DNA of 64,000 bases from an uncultured Saprospiraceae bacterium (GTDB taxonomy: Bacteria > Bacteroidota > Bacteroidia > Chitinophagales > Saprospiraceae): assembly GCA_943788055.1 (NCBI GenBank), contig CALSOU010000005.1:186001-250000 (forward strand), given 5' to 3'. Position numbers and translations under genes: made by a program. This document shows, one piece after another, positions 55,824 through 64,000 of this stretch (position 1 is the stretch's first letter; each line of letters opens with the position of its first letter). A model generated the notes under the pieces. It searched no databases, had not been told where the DNA came from, and saw nothing but the letters and a program-made list of their open reading frames with translations.

Positions 55824-56486
55824 ATGCTTTATATTGTACCAACGCCAGTAGGTAATTTAGGAGACATGACCCAAAGAGCGATTGACACTTTGAGAGAAGT
55901 TGATTTAATATTGGCAGAGGATACAAGAACCTCAGGTAGATTACTAAAGCATTTTGGGATAGAGACCCGAGCACAGTCTTTTCATAGTCACAACGAACAT
56001 AAATCGATAGAATCCTTGATTGAACGCATGAAGGAAGGTACCAAGATGGCACTTATTTCTGATGCGGGAACCCCAGCAATCTCTGATCCAGGATACTTGA
56101 TTGCTTCAGCTTGTCATGACCATGATATTCCGGTTAGTTGTCTTCCTGGAGCAACAGCGATGATTCCAGCCTTGGTTGCAAGTGGTATTCCATGTAATCG
56201 GTTCTACTTTGAAGGATTTTTACCACATAAAAAGGGAAGACAAACAAGATTGAAGTTTCTCGCAACACTTCCAGAAACTTTTGCATTGTATGAGTCTCCT
56301 TATAGATTGGTAAAGTGTTTAGGGCAGCTCCAAGAGCATTGTGGTCCAGAAAGACTCGCTTGTGTATGCAGAGAAATATCCAAGGTGTATGAAGAAGTAA
56401 AAAGAGGTACACTTCAAGAGCTGGAAGAGTACTATACTGAAAAAGGAGTAAAAGGAGAAATCGTTATTGTTGTTGCGGGCTTATAG
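55824..56486 (+). CDS. rsmI: 16S rRNA (cytidine(1402)-2'-O)-methyltransferase RsmI
   Basis: A 220-residue enzyme, typical length. PTPVGNLGDMTQRAID, AEDTRTSGRLLKHF, LISDAGTPAISDPGY and CLPGATAMIPALVASG are the full set of RsmI motifs, unlike the divergent paralogue at 11879-12583. It 2'-O-methylates C1402 in the decoding centre of 16S rRNA. Alone on this strand; the convergent EamA gene ends 10 bp downstream. Confidence 0.95.
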   Translation: MLYIVPTPVGNLGDMTQRAIDTLREVDLILAEDTRTSGRLLKHFGIETRAQSFHSHNEHKSIESLIERMKEGTKMALISDAGTPAISDPGYLIASACHDHDIPVSCLPGATAMIPALVASGIPCNRFYFEGFLPHKKGRQTRLKFLATLPETFALYESPYRLVKCLGQLQEHCGPERLACVCREISKVYEEVKRGTLQELEEYYTEKGVKGEIVIVVAGL

Positions 56487-56496
56487 AACGTGCCTT

Positions 56497-57345
56497 TTAT
56501 TGCTGTTTTCGTTTTACAAGAACATTCATTATCATTCCTAGAATAATAAGAGCCATAGCGCCGATTGCATAAATATTATACTTTTCCTGGAGAAAGAAAT
56601 AGCCGATTATAACTGCATAGATCAATTCCATATATTTAAATGGTGCCAGCAAAGTAGCCTCACTATGTTTGAAGGCCATAGTCATATATACTTGTCCAAT
56701 TAAACCTAGCACACCGATACTTGAAACCCATATCCATTCCTGTCCAGTAGGCCATCTCCAAAATTGTAAAAAGCATAAGCTAAATATGATACAGCATAGC
56801 ATAAAGTAGTGGATGATAGTCAATACCTTTTCTGTTTTAGCTAGCATCCTTACAAGAACAAATACTAAACCAACACTCAAAGCCGAAAACAGCACAGCGA
56901 AAAGACTCAGGAGATCTATTCTTGTATCTACTCCTTTTAGTAGTATTACTCCAAGAAAAGCAATCAAAAAACTGAGCCATTGGTATTTGTTGATTTTTTC
57001 TTTCAAAAGGTAAATTGAAAGAAATGCTGTGAAGAATGGGGCAACGTAACGAATCGAAATTGCGGAGCCAACAGGAATACGTTGGACTGCCCAAAAAAAT
57101 GCCGAAAGAGAAAGTACACCGACTATACCTCTTAGAAGCAGGAGCTTTGGCCTATAACCAACGAAAGATATGCCTTTGATAGCCATAAATGGTAAAACAA
57201 AAATATACGTTCCAATTGCTCTAAAGAATACTACTTGCATCGGGTGGAAATCTGACAAGTACTTGGCATTAATATTCATCCATGCAAAAGCAAAAGTTGC
57301 TATCAAAATATATATAATACCTTTCGGAATAGCTGACTTTGTCAT
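56497..57345 (-). CDS. DMT/EamA family transporter
   Basis: A 282-residue, ten-helix protein with two EamA halves. VPVGSAISIRYVAPFFTAFLSIYLL in the first half and GQVYMTMAFKHSEATLLAPF in the second are typical of S-adenosylmethionine or drug/metabolite exporters of this superfamily. The substrate is not known. Convergent with rsmI. Confidence 0.87.
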   Translation of the reverse strand: MTKSAIPKGIIYILIATFAFAWMNINAKYLSDFHPMQVVFFRAIGTYIFVLPFMAIKGISFVGYRPKLLLLRGIVGVLSLSAFFWAVQRIPVGSAISIRYVAPFFTAFLSIYLLKEKINKYQWLSFLIAFLGVILLKGVDTRIDLLSLFAVLFSALSVGLVFVLVRMLAKTEKVLTIIHYFMLCCIIFSLCFLQFWRWPTGQEWIWVSSIGVLGLIGQVYMTMAFKHSEATLLAPFKYMELIYAVIIGYFFLQEKYNIYAIGAMALIILGMIMNVLVKRKQQ

Positions 57346-57448
57346 AGGATAATCTCATGTCGTTGGCAATTCACAAAAGGAGATAAAGCTCTTTGTGTCA
57401 TGCAAATCTTTGTTCCAGACAGGTGGAGTAAAATGTCAAAAAGTGTGA

Positions 57449-58507
57449 TTATCGATTCTTTCTTCTTTCGGTGTTCTTTCTAGACGGTTTGAGTTTGTTT
57501 TTACGAAATTCATGGTAGTCATTTCGATTTCTCCAAATATCTACTGCCGAGTATATAGCCATTCTGAATGAGCTTTCATCCGCCAAGTTCTTTCCTGAAA
57601 TATCAAAACCAGTTCCGTGGTCAGGTGAAGTTCGAACAATATTAAGTCCTGCAGTATAATTTACCCCTCTTCCAAATGCTAGACTTTTAAAAACAACCAA
57701 GCCTTGATCATGGTACATTGCAACAACCGCATGATATTTCTTTTGGGCGCCAGACCCAAAAAATCCATCAGCAGCAAAAGGACCGTAAGCGAGAATTCCT
57801 CTTGATTTAGCTTCTTCAATGGCGGGTTTGATATATTTATCTTCCTCGTCTCCCATTAATCCTTCATCTCCCGCATGAGGATTCAATCCTAAAACTGCAA
57901 TTAGCGGTCGCTCAATATCGAAGTCAACAATTAATGTTTCATTTACGCGCTCAATGGTACCAATTATTCGGTCTTTGTCAATCGATTTAGACACTTCGCT
58001 TATGGGAATATGCGTCGTGACTAATGCAACTCGAAGGTCATCGTAGCACAACATCATTAATGATTTTCCTTCGGTTTCCTGTTGAAGATATTCAGTATGT
58101 CCAGGGTAAGGAAAACTTGCCAACTGCATGCTTTTCTTGTGTATTGGAGCCGTAACTATAGAATCAATGAATCCATGCTTTATATCATGAAGGCAATAGT
58201 CCAAGCTAATATGGGCCATTCGACCAGCTACTTCAGTGATCTCACCTATTTTGATTTCTGCTTCATCTTTCCAACAGTTAATGACATTCACTTTTCCTTC
58301 TACAGCACTTTCAGCTTTCTCAACAGATGTAAATTGAAATGTTTCAGCGTTGATTGCCTTTTTGTAATACACCATTACTTTCTCCGATGCATATATTACA
58401 GGTGTGCATAGGTTCAGCATTTCTTGTTTCGAAAATGCTTTTATGATGATTTCTGGTCCGATTCCATTAATATCACCTATCGTAATTCCTATTTTCGGCT
58501 TGTACAT
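57449..58507 (-). CDS. pdxA: 4-hydroxythreonine-4-phosphate dehydrogenase PdxA
   Basis: A 352-residue enzyme from ATG 58507 (MYKPKIGITIGD); the frame is open to 58537. ITIGDINGIGPEIIIKAF, VTAPIHKKSM, LGLNPHAGDEGLMG and VAMYHDQGLV are the substrate and zinc-binding motifs. It acts in the DXP-dependent route to pyridoxal phosphate. It is divergent from rsmA, echoing the pdxA-rsmA neighbourhood known from other bacteria. Confidence 0.96.
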   Translation of the reverse strand: MYKPKIGITIGDINGIGPEIIIKAFSKQEMLNLCTPVIYASEKVMVYYKKAINAETFQFTSVEKAESAVEGKVNVINCWKDEAEIKIGEITEVAGRMAHISLDYCLHDIKHGFIDSIVTAPIHKKSMQLASFPYPGHTEYLQQETEGKSLMMLCYDDLRVALVTTHIPISEVSKSIDKDRIIGTIERVNETLIVDFDIERPLIAVLGLNPHAGDEGLMGDEEDKYIKPAIEEAKSRGILAYGPFAADGFFGSGAQKKYHAVVAMYHDQGLVVFKSLAFGRGVNYTAGLNIVRTSPDHGTGFDISGKNLADESSFRMAIYSAVDIWRNRNDYHEFRKNKLKPSRKNTERRKNR

Positions 58508-58671
58508 ATTCTTTCTCCTTTGCGCTTGTCCAATCAATTTAATTCGTCCTTGCAGAAATATTTAATTTGATGTCTCAAAATTAGCTGAATATTTCAAGCC
58601 GTGAAGATAAACAATAAATCAATTCTAGAAATTAGATCAATTGTTGATAGGCTTAATTATCTTCGCATTTC

Positions 58672-59457
58672 ATGAAGCAAAGAGCAAAAAAATCATACGG
58701 TCAACATTTCTTGATTAATGAGCTAGTGACGGAGCGTATTTCAGAGTCATTGATGCATGCAGACGAATACAAGAAGGTACTTGAAATAGGACCTGGGCAA
58801 GGAGTATTGACTAAGTATTTGTTGGAAAAATCATATGATTTGAAAGCAGTTGATGCCGATCGAGATATGATTCACCATCTCTTCAAAAGATTTCCAGAGC
58901 AAACTGATTTATTCTTATTGGATGACTGCTTAAAACTGAATTTTTTTGAGCTTTTCGGTGGTGAGCAATTTTGCGTCATAGGTAATTTCCCATATAACAT
59001 TTCTTCCCAGATTGTCTTTAAGATTTTGAAGAATTATAACCTGGTTCCTGAGATGGTTGGTATGTTCCAGAAAGAAATGGCTGCACGCATAGTGGCACCT
59101 CACGGCTCAAAAACATATGGAGTAATATCAGTACTGACGCAGGCCTTATATAGTGCCACACATTTATTTGATATTGGTCCAGAGGCATTTAATCCGCCTC
59201 CAAAGGTGAACTCTTCTGTAATTCGCTTGGTTAGAAAAGATGAAACATTAGGTTGTGACTATAAACGTTTGAGAACTGTTGTTAAAATGGGGTTTTCTCA
59301 ACGAAGAAAAATGTTGAGGAATACCATGAAATCTTTAGTTGAGAATCCAGAATTATTGACAGAACAAGTTTTTACAGAAAGACCTGAGCAGTTGAGTTTG
59401 CAAGATTTTGTAGATCTGACTAATATGATTTTTCCACCTTCTAGGATCGTGGAGTAG
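58672..59457 (+). CDS. rsmA: 16S rRNA adenine dimethyltransferase
   Basis: A 261-residue KsgA/RsmA. KSYGQHFLINELV opens the domain, EIGPGQGVLTKYL binds SAM, and GNFPYNISSQIVFKIL carries the NxPY catalytic motif. It dimethylates two adenines near the 3' end of 16S rRNA and checks small-subunit assembly. It lies 35 bp before the yqeY gene. Confidence 0.96.
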   Translation: MKQRAKKSYGQHFLINELVTERISESLMHADEYKKVLEIGPGQGVLTKYLLEKSYDLKAVDADRDMIHHLFKRFPEQTDLFLLDDCLKLNFFELFGGEQFCVIGNFPYNISSQIVFKILKNYNLVPEMVGMFQKEMAARIVAPHGSKTYGVISVLTQALYSATHLFDIGPEAFNPPPKVNSSVIRLVRKDETLGCDYKRLRTVVKMGFSQRRKMLRNTMKSLVENPELLTEQVFTERPEQLSLQDFVDLTNMIFPPSRIVE

Positions 59458-59492
59458 TTTAACCCAAGTATCGGTAACTTAAAATAGAAGTA

Positions 59493-59942
59493 ATGACTTT
59501 AGAAGAACGTATCATCCAAGACATGAAGAATGCCATGCGTAGTAAAGACAAAGTGGCTTTGCGTGGAATAAGAGCTGTGAAAGCGGCAATCATGTTGTTA
59601 AAGACTGATGGAAGTGGAGACGAAATAACTCCCGAGAAAGAAATTAAGTTGGTTCAAAAAATGGTGAAGCAACGTAAGGATTCATATGACATATATGCTA
59701 AACAGGGACGTGAGGACTTAGCTGCTGTAGAGCAAGAAGAAATTGATGTGATTTCTCAGTATCTACCAAAGCAATTAGACGAAGAATCGCTGAAAGATGT
59801 GATTGCAGAAGCTATTACTGAAGTAGGTGCAGTTGGAATGAAAGACATGGGGAAGGTGATGGGTGTTGTTACCGCAAAGGTTGCAGGACAAGCAGAAGGG
59901 AAAGTGATTTCTGGCTTGGTAAAGGAAGCGTTGATGAGCTAG
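59493..59942 (+). CDS. GatB/YqeY domain protein
   Basis: A 149-residue protein, the stand-alone YqeY domain, related to the tRNA-binding tail of GatB. EEEIDVISQYLPKQLDEE-like (here QEEIDVISQYLPKQL) and the GxxDMGKVMGVV segment are conserved. The function is unknown; a link to tRNA handling is inferred. Followed by a strong terminator. Confidence 0.9.
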   Translation: MTLEERIIQDMKNAMRSKDKVALRGIRAVKAAIMLLKTDGSGDEITPEKEIKLVQKMVKQRKDSYDIYAKQGREDLAAVEQEEIDVISQYLPKQLDEESLKDVIAEAITEVGAVGMKDMGKVMGVVTAKVAGQAEGKVISGLVKEALMS

Positions 59943-59964
59943 TAATTGCAGAAAAATTCTAAGA

Positions 59965-60000
59965 GAAAAGGGTCACCGATGTTTATCAGTGACCCTTTTC
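59965..60000. terminator. Strong bidirectional terminator between yqeY and yceI
   Basis: GAAAAGGGTCAC and GTGACCCTTTTC form a perfect 12-bp stem around a 12-nt loop, flanked by A/T-rich sequence. It serves the convergent genes on both sides. Confidence 0.85.
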
Positions 60001-60037
60001 TATTAAACTTATTATTACTCTATGGCTGAGCCAAAAT

Positions 60038-60628
60038 CTACTCTACTACCAATTTTACGTTGATGTCAAACTCATCGTAAATTGTCTTGTCTCCTAGATT
60101 GTCAAAAAATGAACCTGAACCATATTTCACATTATATTCTGATCTGTCGATTTTCATATCAGCAGTTGCTACTTTCATACCATCGTTGTCGCTGATATTA
60201 GTATAGAACTTGATGGACTTCGTAGTGTTTTTGATTGTTAAGTCAGCAGTTACTTTGTAGTCTCCAGGAGTTCCTTTTGCAGCAACATTAGTAATTTCAA
60301 GTGTAGCTGTTGGGTAAGTTGCTGCACCAAAGAAATCATCAGACTTCAAGTGCCCGATAAGCTTGCCATTATACGCACCAGTAAGATCACTGCTTGTAAT
60401 TGAATTCATATCAATTACAATTTTACCTCCTGTAAGAGCTCCGTTATCATCAAATTGTAATTTACCACTTTGAATATCTATGTTACCGTAGTGAGAACCT
60501 GTTACCTTGTAACCTTTCCATTCAATTGTACTTGACTTGATCTCTCCAGTTGGAGTAGTATTGTTTGTGTTGATAAACCCAAAAGCCAAGAATAGTGGCA
60601 ATAATCCGATTGCAAAAAATTGTTTCAT
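60038..60628 (-). CDS. YceI family periplasmic protein
   Basis: A 196-residue protein with a signal peptide (MKQFFAIGLLPLFLAFGF). STIEWKGYKVTGSHYGNIDI and LIGHLKSDDFFGAATYPTA are typical of the lipocalin-like YceI fold, which binds isoprenoid-type lipids. It is transcribed 36 bp downstream of the marR-family gene, probably as an operon, which suggests stress-related control. Confidence 0.93.
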   Translation of the reverse strand: MKQFFAIGLLPLFLAFGFINTNNTTPTGEIKSSTIEWKGYKVTGSHYGNIDIQSGKLQFDDNGALTGGKIVIDMNSITSSDLTGAYNGKLIGHLKSDDFFGAATYPTATLEITNVAAKGTPGDYKVTADLTIKNTTKSIKFYTNISDNDGMKVATADMKIDRSEYNVKYGSGSFFDNLGDKTIYDEFDINVKLVVE

Positions 60629-60664
60629 TTTAATTGTATTTAATTTGTGTAAAAAGTTTATTTG

Positions 60665-61120
60665 TTAATTGTATCCACGTATTTTATCTAGTAAAGTGTT
60701 GAGCTGCTTAGCATCTTCAATGCTTAACTTGTCAAGTATATTCTCGTGAAGTTCTTGAGTTACATTGATCTCTTCCAGCAAGCTCATTCCTTTTTCTGTA
60801 AGACTAATATCTACTAGACGCTTGTCAGCACCATTCGTACATTTGGACACGATTTCTTTGTCTACCATTCTGTCCACAATGCGCGATATGTCAGACATTC
60901 TATCAATCATTCGCTCTCTGATAAGCTGAGTACTTATAGGTTTTCCAGCGCCTTTAAGAATTCGAAGGATGTTATACTGTTTCATAGTTATTCCAAAGGA
61001 CTTATGGAAGTCTTGCAGTCGAGTTTCTACGTAGCGAGAAGTAAAAGATAAATTAACAGCAGCGCGCTGTAATTCATTCTTAAATGGCTTAGATTGTTGA
61101 AGGTCTTTCTCTATACTCAT
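60665..61120 (-). CDS. MarR family transcriptional regulator
   Basis: A 151-residue protein from ATG 61120 (MSIEKDLQ); the frame is open to 61147. Winged-helix core: QYNILRILKGAGKPISTQL, IRERMIDRMSDISRIVDRMV (recognition helix), and the wing KCTNGADKRLVDISLTEKG. It likely regulates itself and the yceI gene behind it; no operator palindrome was identified with confidence. Confidence 0.93.
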   Translation of the reverse strand: MSIEKDLQQSKPFKNELQRAAVNLSFTSRYVETRLQDFHKSFGITMKQYNILRILKGAGKPISTQLIRERMIDRMSDISRIVDRMVDKEIVSKCTNGADKRLVDISLTEKGMSLLEEINVTQELHENILDKLSIEDAKQLNTLLDKIRGYN

Positions 61121-61271
61121 GATGTAGATATAATAGTGTTTGAACAATAATGTTTAAACATTAATACTCTTTTTTTGCTTTATTATTACTTCTGAGTCAG
61201 AAAGTCAATGTATATGGACCTTTGAGATGCAAATAAATTTGCGAAAACTTAAGGCAATTAGGCTAATTTAT

Positions 61272-62660
61272 TTACGATCTTTTCGATTTCTGAACCATTT
61301 TTGTCCATTCACTTATGAATCCTCGCTCTTTGAGAAGTCTTTCTGAGCTTATATGCATTCTATATCTCCAATAGTGATGTGAATTACTCGGTTCATTGAT
61401 TTGCTCTGATTTCGCATCATCTTTTCTCAGCTTTTCATCCATTCCCAAGATATCTTGAATAGGAAAAATAGTGAGCATTGATGTTGAATCTAAGTGCTCT
61501 TGTACGATTGTTTCAACAGTCGTAGTTGAGCATTTAGTAGCCGCTTTGCCAGGTTTATTCATGTGTTCACGATAGAATCGTTGACGTCGGTCCCCATTTT
61601 CCTCCCACCATTACCTAATAGTTGACATGTCGTGGCAGGAAGGAGAGCAAACGGAATAATACGGATATTCGTCTGGTTTTCCGAACGGATTTGTACCTTT
61701 TGGCATTCGCTGAATTTCTAGCGGAATAATATTAAGCGATTCCATCACTTAAGGCACACTCGCTGGGATCATACCTAGATCTTCTCCGCAGATAAACATA
61801 TTACTTGCATTTAATAATGCCGGGAGTTTCCAATTCGCTTGATCTTTCCAAAAGTCATTATGTCTGTGGTAGAAATAGTCAATGTACATCCGATCAAAAG
61901 CATCTTTCATATGCTGATCAAGGGATTTATATAGATATGTTGTCTGCAAGGTGATTCTGGGATTATATGCCGTACCCATCGATCTCGGTTCTTCAATCAA
62001 TAGGACTTCAGTCATAAGGGAGAGAATCGCAGATTTGTTATCTATAAAAAGAGCGTTATTTGAATTGTCAATAAATCTTTCAATTTATTTTTGATCTTCG
62101 GCTTTAAATTGATAGGTTTTGGCGTGATGTTCGTCAAGAAATTGCTTGATGAATTCTTTACTGTTTTTATCGAAGATTTCTTGAAGCATTCTCTTACGAA
62201 TGTAAGGTTGCGTGTAGTGCGAAAGATCACCATACAGACTACAATGCATTAATTCGTCGCGTGTATATGGTTTTCGTGGATTGAAAAGGCCAAGCGTTCC
62301 TTGAACTTGATGAAGCGGTATCATCCAAATTCTAAAGAAACCTAAAATATGATCTATTCGGAGTGCATCGAAATAGCTTGCTAGTTTCTGCATCCTTTCA
62401 CGCCACCAGCTGAAGCCATCTTTTGCCATATCGCTCCAATTGTATGTTGGGAAACTCCAGTTTTGAAGCAACACAGCATATGCATCAGGCGGGGCTCCAG
62501 CTTGTTCATTCATATTGTACAACTGAGGAGCAACCCAGGCATCGCAACTATATCGGTAGATTCCCATCGGCAAATCTCCTTTTAAGACTATTCGTTTTTC
62601 ACGACCATATTGCCTAGCTGTTTTCAATTGTAATGGATGTAAAATATTGTTATTTGTAAC
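61272..62660 (-). pseudogene. malQ: Decayed 4-alpha-glucanotransferase (MalQ, GH77)
   Basis: One frame on the minus strand gives the C-terminal half of MalQ: VLKGDLPMGIYRYSCDAW, FDALRIDHILGFFRIW (catalytic region), LPALLNASNMFICGEDLGM, HDMSTIR, WWEENGDRRQRFY and PIQDILGMDEKLR. In-frame TAA codons at 62087-62085, 61751-61749 and 61613-61611 interrupt it, and the N-terminal several hundred residues are missing: only LHPLQLKTAR is left before the frame closes. The gene is a relic; glycogen/maltodextrin disproportionation must rest on another copy, if any. Confidence 0.88.
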
Positions 62661-62878
62661 TTATGATTTCTAATTCAATGTTCCTAAATGGAACTATGAC
62701 TAAAGTACGAATTTTCATAAGACTTAACTTGTCATCAAAGTAAATCAAATCTCATAAGAACTGTTTCAAGGTCAATGCAGCAGTGAACTCACGTCGAAAT
62801 ATATTAGGATTTCAAAAAAAGTCAATTCAAAGGGGGGGGACAAAACTCCAACTTATTACACTAATATAGAAAGAGGAT
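62661..62878. other. Intergenic region with a G8 homopolymer
   Basis: No gene seen. A run of eight G lies at 62831-62838. The comM leader follows. Confidence 0.4.
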
Positions 62879-64000
62879 ATGTTAGTAAAAACATTTGCGA
62901 GTACAGTTACTGGTGTTGAGGCACATACAATTACAGTTGAAGTCAATTATGGTGGTACGGTTGCGTCAAATAAATCGTTTTACTATTTGGTTGGACTACC
63001 AGACGTGGCAGTTAAGGAAGGATTTCAACGGATTGAAACGGGAATCAAGAATATAGGATTACATATGCCAAGAACCAAACTTGTAGTTAATCTAGCCCCT
63101 GCTGATATTAGAAAAGAAGGATCAGCTTATGATCTTCCGATAGCATTAGGTATTCTGGCTTCATCAGGGCAATTACCAAAAGAAGCAGCTATTGAACTTG
63201 AAAAGTATGTGATCATGGGGGAGTTATCACTTGATGGATCACTTAGACCCATTAGGGGCGCTTTGCCGATTGCAATTCAAGCTCGAAAAGAAGGATTTAA
63301 AGGTATGATTGTTCCTGCTCAGAATGCTCGTGAGGCTGCCATAGTTGATAATCTAGAGGTGTATGGAATAGAGACTCTGAAAGACGCCTATGATTTCTTC
63401 AAAGGTAAATGGGAAGGAGATCCGATTCATGTTGATACTAGAGGGATTTTTAAAAGACAACCGAAAGAATTCGACCTAGACTTCAGCGACGTAAAAAGAC
63501 AGGAGAATATTAAGAGAGCACTTGAATTAGCAGCTTCTGGTGGGCACAATGTAATTCTGATTGGCCCACCCGGGGCAGGAAAAACAATGTTAGCGAGACG
63601 ACTACCGACGATACTTCCACCTCTTAACTTACATGAAGCTTTAGAAACCACAAAGATTCATTCAGTAGCAGGTTTACTTAAAGATCATGATGCTTTGGTG
63701 TCCAAACGTCCTTTTAGAGCTCCTCATCATACTATTAGCGATGTTGCACTTGTTGGCGGCGGATCGAATCCAAATCCTGGAGAAATATCTCTAGCGCATA
63801 ACGGAGTACTATTTCTAGATGAGTTACCGGAGTTCAAAAGATCAGTTCTAGAGGTTCTGCGGCAGCCAATGGAAGAGAGGCGAGTAACTATTTCTCGGGC
63901 CAAGTTATCAGTAGACTTTCCTTCTAGTTTTATGTTAATTTCTTCTATGAACCCTTGTCCTTGTGGCTATTATAATCATCCCGAAAAAGATTGTATGTGC
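62879..64000 (+). CDS. YifB/ComM family Mg-chelatase-like AAA+ ATPase, 3' end outside the window
   Basis: 374 residues are visible and the frame is still open at the window end. The N-terminal domain has [19 protein letters not shown] and [20 protein letters not shown]; the ATPase has [17 protein letters not shown] (Walker A), [19 protein letters not shown] (Walker B), [14 protein letters not shown] (arginine region) and [11 protein letters not shown]. In Vibrio and Haemophilus ComM is a helicase that helps branch migration in natural transformation; Bacteroidota homologues are common and less well studied. Confidence 0.93.
   Translation, partial: MLVKTFASTVTGVEAHTITVEVNYGGTVASNKSFYYLVGLPDVAVKEGFQRIETGIKNIGLHMPRTKLVVNLAPADIRKEGSAYDLPIALGILASSGQLPKEAAIELEKYVIMGELSLDGSLRPIRGALPIAIQARKEGFKGMIVPAQNAREAAIVDNLEVYGIETLKDAYDFFKGKWEGDPIHVDTRGIFKRQPKEFDLDFSDVKRQENIKRALELAASGGHNVILIGPPGAGKTMLARRLPTILPPLNLHEALETTKIHSVAGLLKDHDALVSKRPFRAPHHTISDVALVGGGSNPNPGEISLAHNGVLFLDELPEFKRSVLEVLRQPMEERRVTISRAKLSVDFPSSFMLISSMNPCPCGYYNHPEKDCMC

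Noticed and set aside
62831-62838. G8 run before comM as a phase-variation tract
   Set aside because: It is about 40 bp before the start codon, not in a coding frame or clear promoter spacer, and homopolymer length is unreliable in this sequence.
1-64000. CRISPR arrays, rRNA operons and complete insertion sequences
   Set aside because: None was seen on either strand; no regular spaced repeats, rRNA signatures or transposase genes are recognisable.

Overview
The window looks like a chromosomal segment of a member of the Bacteroidota. Evidence: a MurF-alanine racemase fusion, a GcvH-VanZ-TonB cluster, a PhnA-like protein, DUF2490 and DUF3109 proteins, AT-rich sequence and several promoter-like -7 boxes of the TAnnTTTG type. 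A genus cannot be named from this alone.

Layout. 1-17 kb is housekeeping backbone: broken M48 peptidase tail, Bax inhibitor-1 family protein, DNA glycosylase (tag), NatAB-like ABC exporter, mutL and a rhomboid protease, a broken copper-type P-ATPase with an HMA chaperone, murF-alr, an RsmI paralogue, nadA, a PhnA-like protein, a sugar isomerase/oxidoreductase pair, and an FkbM methyltransferase. 18.05-34.82 kb is a genomic island, visibly more AT-rich and with different codon use. It is bounded by a perfect 78-bp direct repeat made of the 3' half of a CAU-anticodon tRNA gene plus its terminator; the intact tRNA is at the right end. 35-64 kb is backbone again: purA, a KpsF-type isomerase, recQ, aroQ, a second polysaccharide module (polymerase/ligase, Wzz, flippase, TPR protein), a DMT exporter, citrate synthase, gcvH, vanZ, two TonB-domain proteins, M14 peptidase, rsmI, pdxA, rsmA, yqeY, yceI, a marR regulator, a decayed malQ, and the start of a ComM/YifB ATPase.

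How the island genes fit together. An export shell (SLBB/Wza-like, Wzz, Wzy, Wzx) surrounds a sugar pathway: SIS isomerase, Gfo/Idh oxidoreductase, 2-hydroxyacid dehydrogenase, SDR, a 3-dehydroquinate-synthase-like sugar cyclase, a YhcH/NanQ-type protein and a NeuA-like cytidylyltransferase. Downstream lie a DUF115-like protein, a cyclase-family hydrolase, an HpcH/HpaI pyruvate aldolase, and a transferase with the EDG and HP motifs of bacterial sialyltransferases. No NeuB-type synthase is visible. I infer a CMP-activated acidic or cyclitol sugar made by an unusual route; the product cannot be read from sequence.

Quality note. Many genes, including essential ones such as citrate synthase, are interrupted by single-base insertions, often in homopolymers. 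These look more like sequence errors than true gene loss. In contrast the P-ATPase, transketolase and malQ remnants lack large parts and appear to be real relics.
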